Source: JAWBOW01 sp038825775 (GTDB lineage Archaea > Nanobdellota > Nanobdellia > Woesearchaeales > WAPY01). From it: DNA of 5,358 nucleotides. The translations under genes were made by a program, and so were the position numbers. Positions 4,668-5,358 of the stretch are shown here, piece by piece (the first letter of the stretch is position 1; the number at the start of each line of letters is the position of its first letter). Under the pieces are notes generated by a model. The model was not told the DNA's origin. It worked only from the letters and a program-made list of their open reading frames with translations, and did no database searches. Where the stretch lies: contig JAWBOW010000049.1 of NCBI GenBank assembly GCA_038825775.1, forward strand, positions 1-5,358, in the 5' to 3' direction.

Positions 4668-5358
4668 ATGAAACAAACAAGCAAAAGAGCACAGCTATCA
4701 ATCTTTGTAATTCTTGGATTAGTAATAATAATTGTTGTTTTGTTCTTGTGGTATTTGAACTCTATAAAACCAGAACAAATAAGCTTTGAAAAAATAAGTG
4801 AGAATCCTGTAAGGACTTATGTTGAGAGCTGCTTAGATGTTACGACAAGAAGAGCACTCACTAATTTGGGCTTAAGAGGAGGATATATTTATTTGCCGCA
4901 AGGCATAATAGAGTTTGAAGGTTTAAAACCAATAGTTTACTTATACTATTATGGACAATACCCTGCTTATATCTCCCCAACAGAATCAGGTTTTTACAGG
5001 TTAGCAAGTTTATCTTCTTGGGAAAGAGACATTGAGAGGTATCTTTCTGAAGAGTTTCCAAAATGCATTAATGCTTTTGAGCCGTTAAAAGAAATGGGCT
5101 ACTATATTGATTTTAAAACCCCAAAACCCCAAGTTTTTATCAGGGAAACAGATGTTTTAGTAAAACTTTATTATCCGTTAAAGATTGAAAAGGACGAAAA
5201 AATAGTTAATCTTGAAGAATTCCAAATAACAATTCCGTTAAACCTTAAGGACGTTCATGATGAAGCAGAAAGGGCTTTAAATGCAATCTATTTTGCTGAC
5301 GAAAGCGAAGACAAAGAACTAACAAGGTCTATGGGACCAAGATTAGCAATTTATCCTA
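4668..5358 (+). CDS. Membrane-anchored protein with class III (type IV pilin-like) signal, N-terminal part
   Basis: The frame is open from ATG 4668 to the right edge, giving 230 residues with the C-terminus missing. The N-terminus MKQTSKRAQLSIFVILG has the layout of an archaeal class III signal: a basic pair, then Ala8-Gln9 as the likely EppA-type cleavage point, then QLSIF leading directly into a hydrophobic helix (about 10-30). It lacks the usual Glu at mature position +5, having Phe. The rest is extracellular: YVESCL (Cys55) and GLRGGYIYLP (68-77), a Tyr-rich segment (90-101), a helix with FPKCINAF (Cys133), and a beta-rich stretch with YYPLKI. This pattern resembles a conserved uncharacterised family I associate with Woesearchaeales and relatives. 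Cys55 and Cys133 may pair. Role unknown; surface structure or minor pilin-like function is inference. No Shine-Dalgarno site precedes the ATG, unlike the other genes here. Confidence 0.85.
   Translation, partial: MKQTSKRAQLSIFVILGLVIIIVVLFLWYLNSIKPEQISFEKISENPVRTYVESCLDVTTRRALTNLGLRGGYIYLPQGIIEFEGLKPIVYLYYYGQYPAYISPTESGFYRLASLSSWERDIERYLSEEFPKCINAFEPLKEMGYYIDFKTPKPQVFIRETDVLVKLYYPLKIEKDEKIVNLEEFQITIPLNLKDVHDEAERALNAIYFADESEDKELTRSMGPRLAIYP

Noticed and set aside
4607..4789. Plus-strand frame overlapping the start of the class III signal protein gene
   Set aside because: It is in another frame, runs through the promoter region, and its product has no sensible domain, while the frame from 4668 has a clear signal and membrane helix.
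4861..5061. Minus-strand open frame opposite the class III signal protein gene
   Set aside because: Antisense to a better-supported gene and without a ribosome-binding site.
1..5358. CRISPR array, tRNA, rRNA, insertion sequence or defence island
   Set aside because: No spaced long direct repeats, no GTTCRA-type tRNA arm with matching acceptor stem, no transposase and no nuclease or effector domains were seen.

Overview
This AT-rich window has the layout and signals of an archaeal chromosome. The most diagnostic gene is an archaeal-type replication factor C small subunit. Four genes start behind GGTG-type Shine-Dalgarno motifs, TATA-box-like elements lie upstream of genes, and oligo-T tracts follow a gene end. 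The lipoprotein and the membrane-anchored C-terminal gene resemble secreted proteins common in small-genome DPANN archaea (Woesearchaeales/Pacearchaeales type). That lineage placement is recognition from memory, not a search result.

Layout. Bases 1-74 hold the last 23 codons of an upstream plus-strand gene. After an A-rich spacer comes a 310-residue predicted lipoprotein (262-1194, +), whose last residues resemble the end of the truncated upstream gene, suggesting a tandem pair. A 118-base gap with a TATA-like element leads to a small single-domain PRC-barrel protein (1313-1573, +). Bases 1574-1809 hold no gene but contain a stem-loop and many T tracts, as expected between convergent genes. 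On the minus strand, rfcS (4559-3606) is followed after 14 bases by a 593-residue coiled-coil protein (3591-1810), probably as one transcript. A 108-base divergent intergenic region then leads to a partial plus-strand gene (4668 to the right edge) for a membrane-anchored protein with an archaeal class III (type IV pilin-like) signal, possibly translated from a leaderless mRNA.

Functional reading. The window splits into cell-envelope genes (lipoprotein pair, pilin-like protein) and information/cell-architecture genes (RfcS, coiled-coil protein, PRC-barrel). RfcS is the only gene whose biochemical role can be named with confidence. The least understood element is the coiled-coil protein, which follows rfcS directly and ends in a short helical module. 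No CRISPR array, tRNA, rRNA, insertion sequence or obvious new defence system is visible. Two start codons (PRC-barrel and coiled-coil genes) are placed downstream of the longest possible start because the longer versions would put the ribosome-binding site inside or overlapping the coding region.
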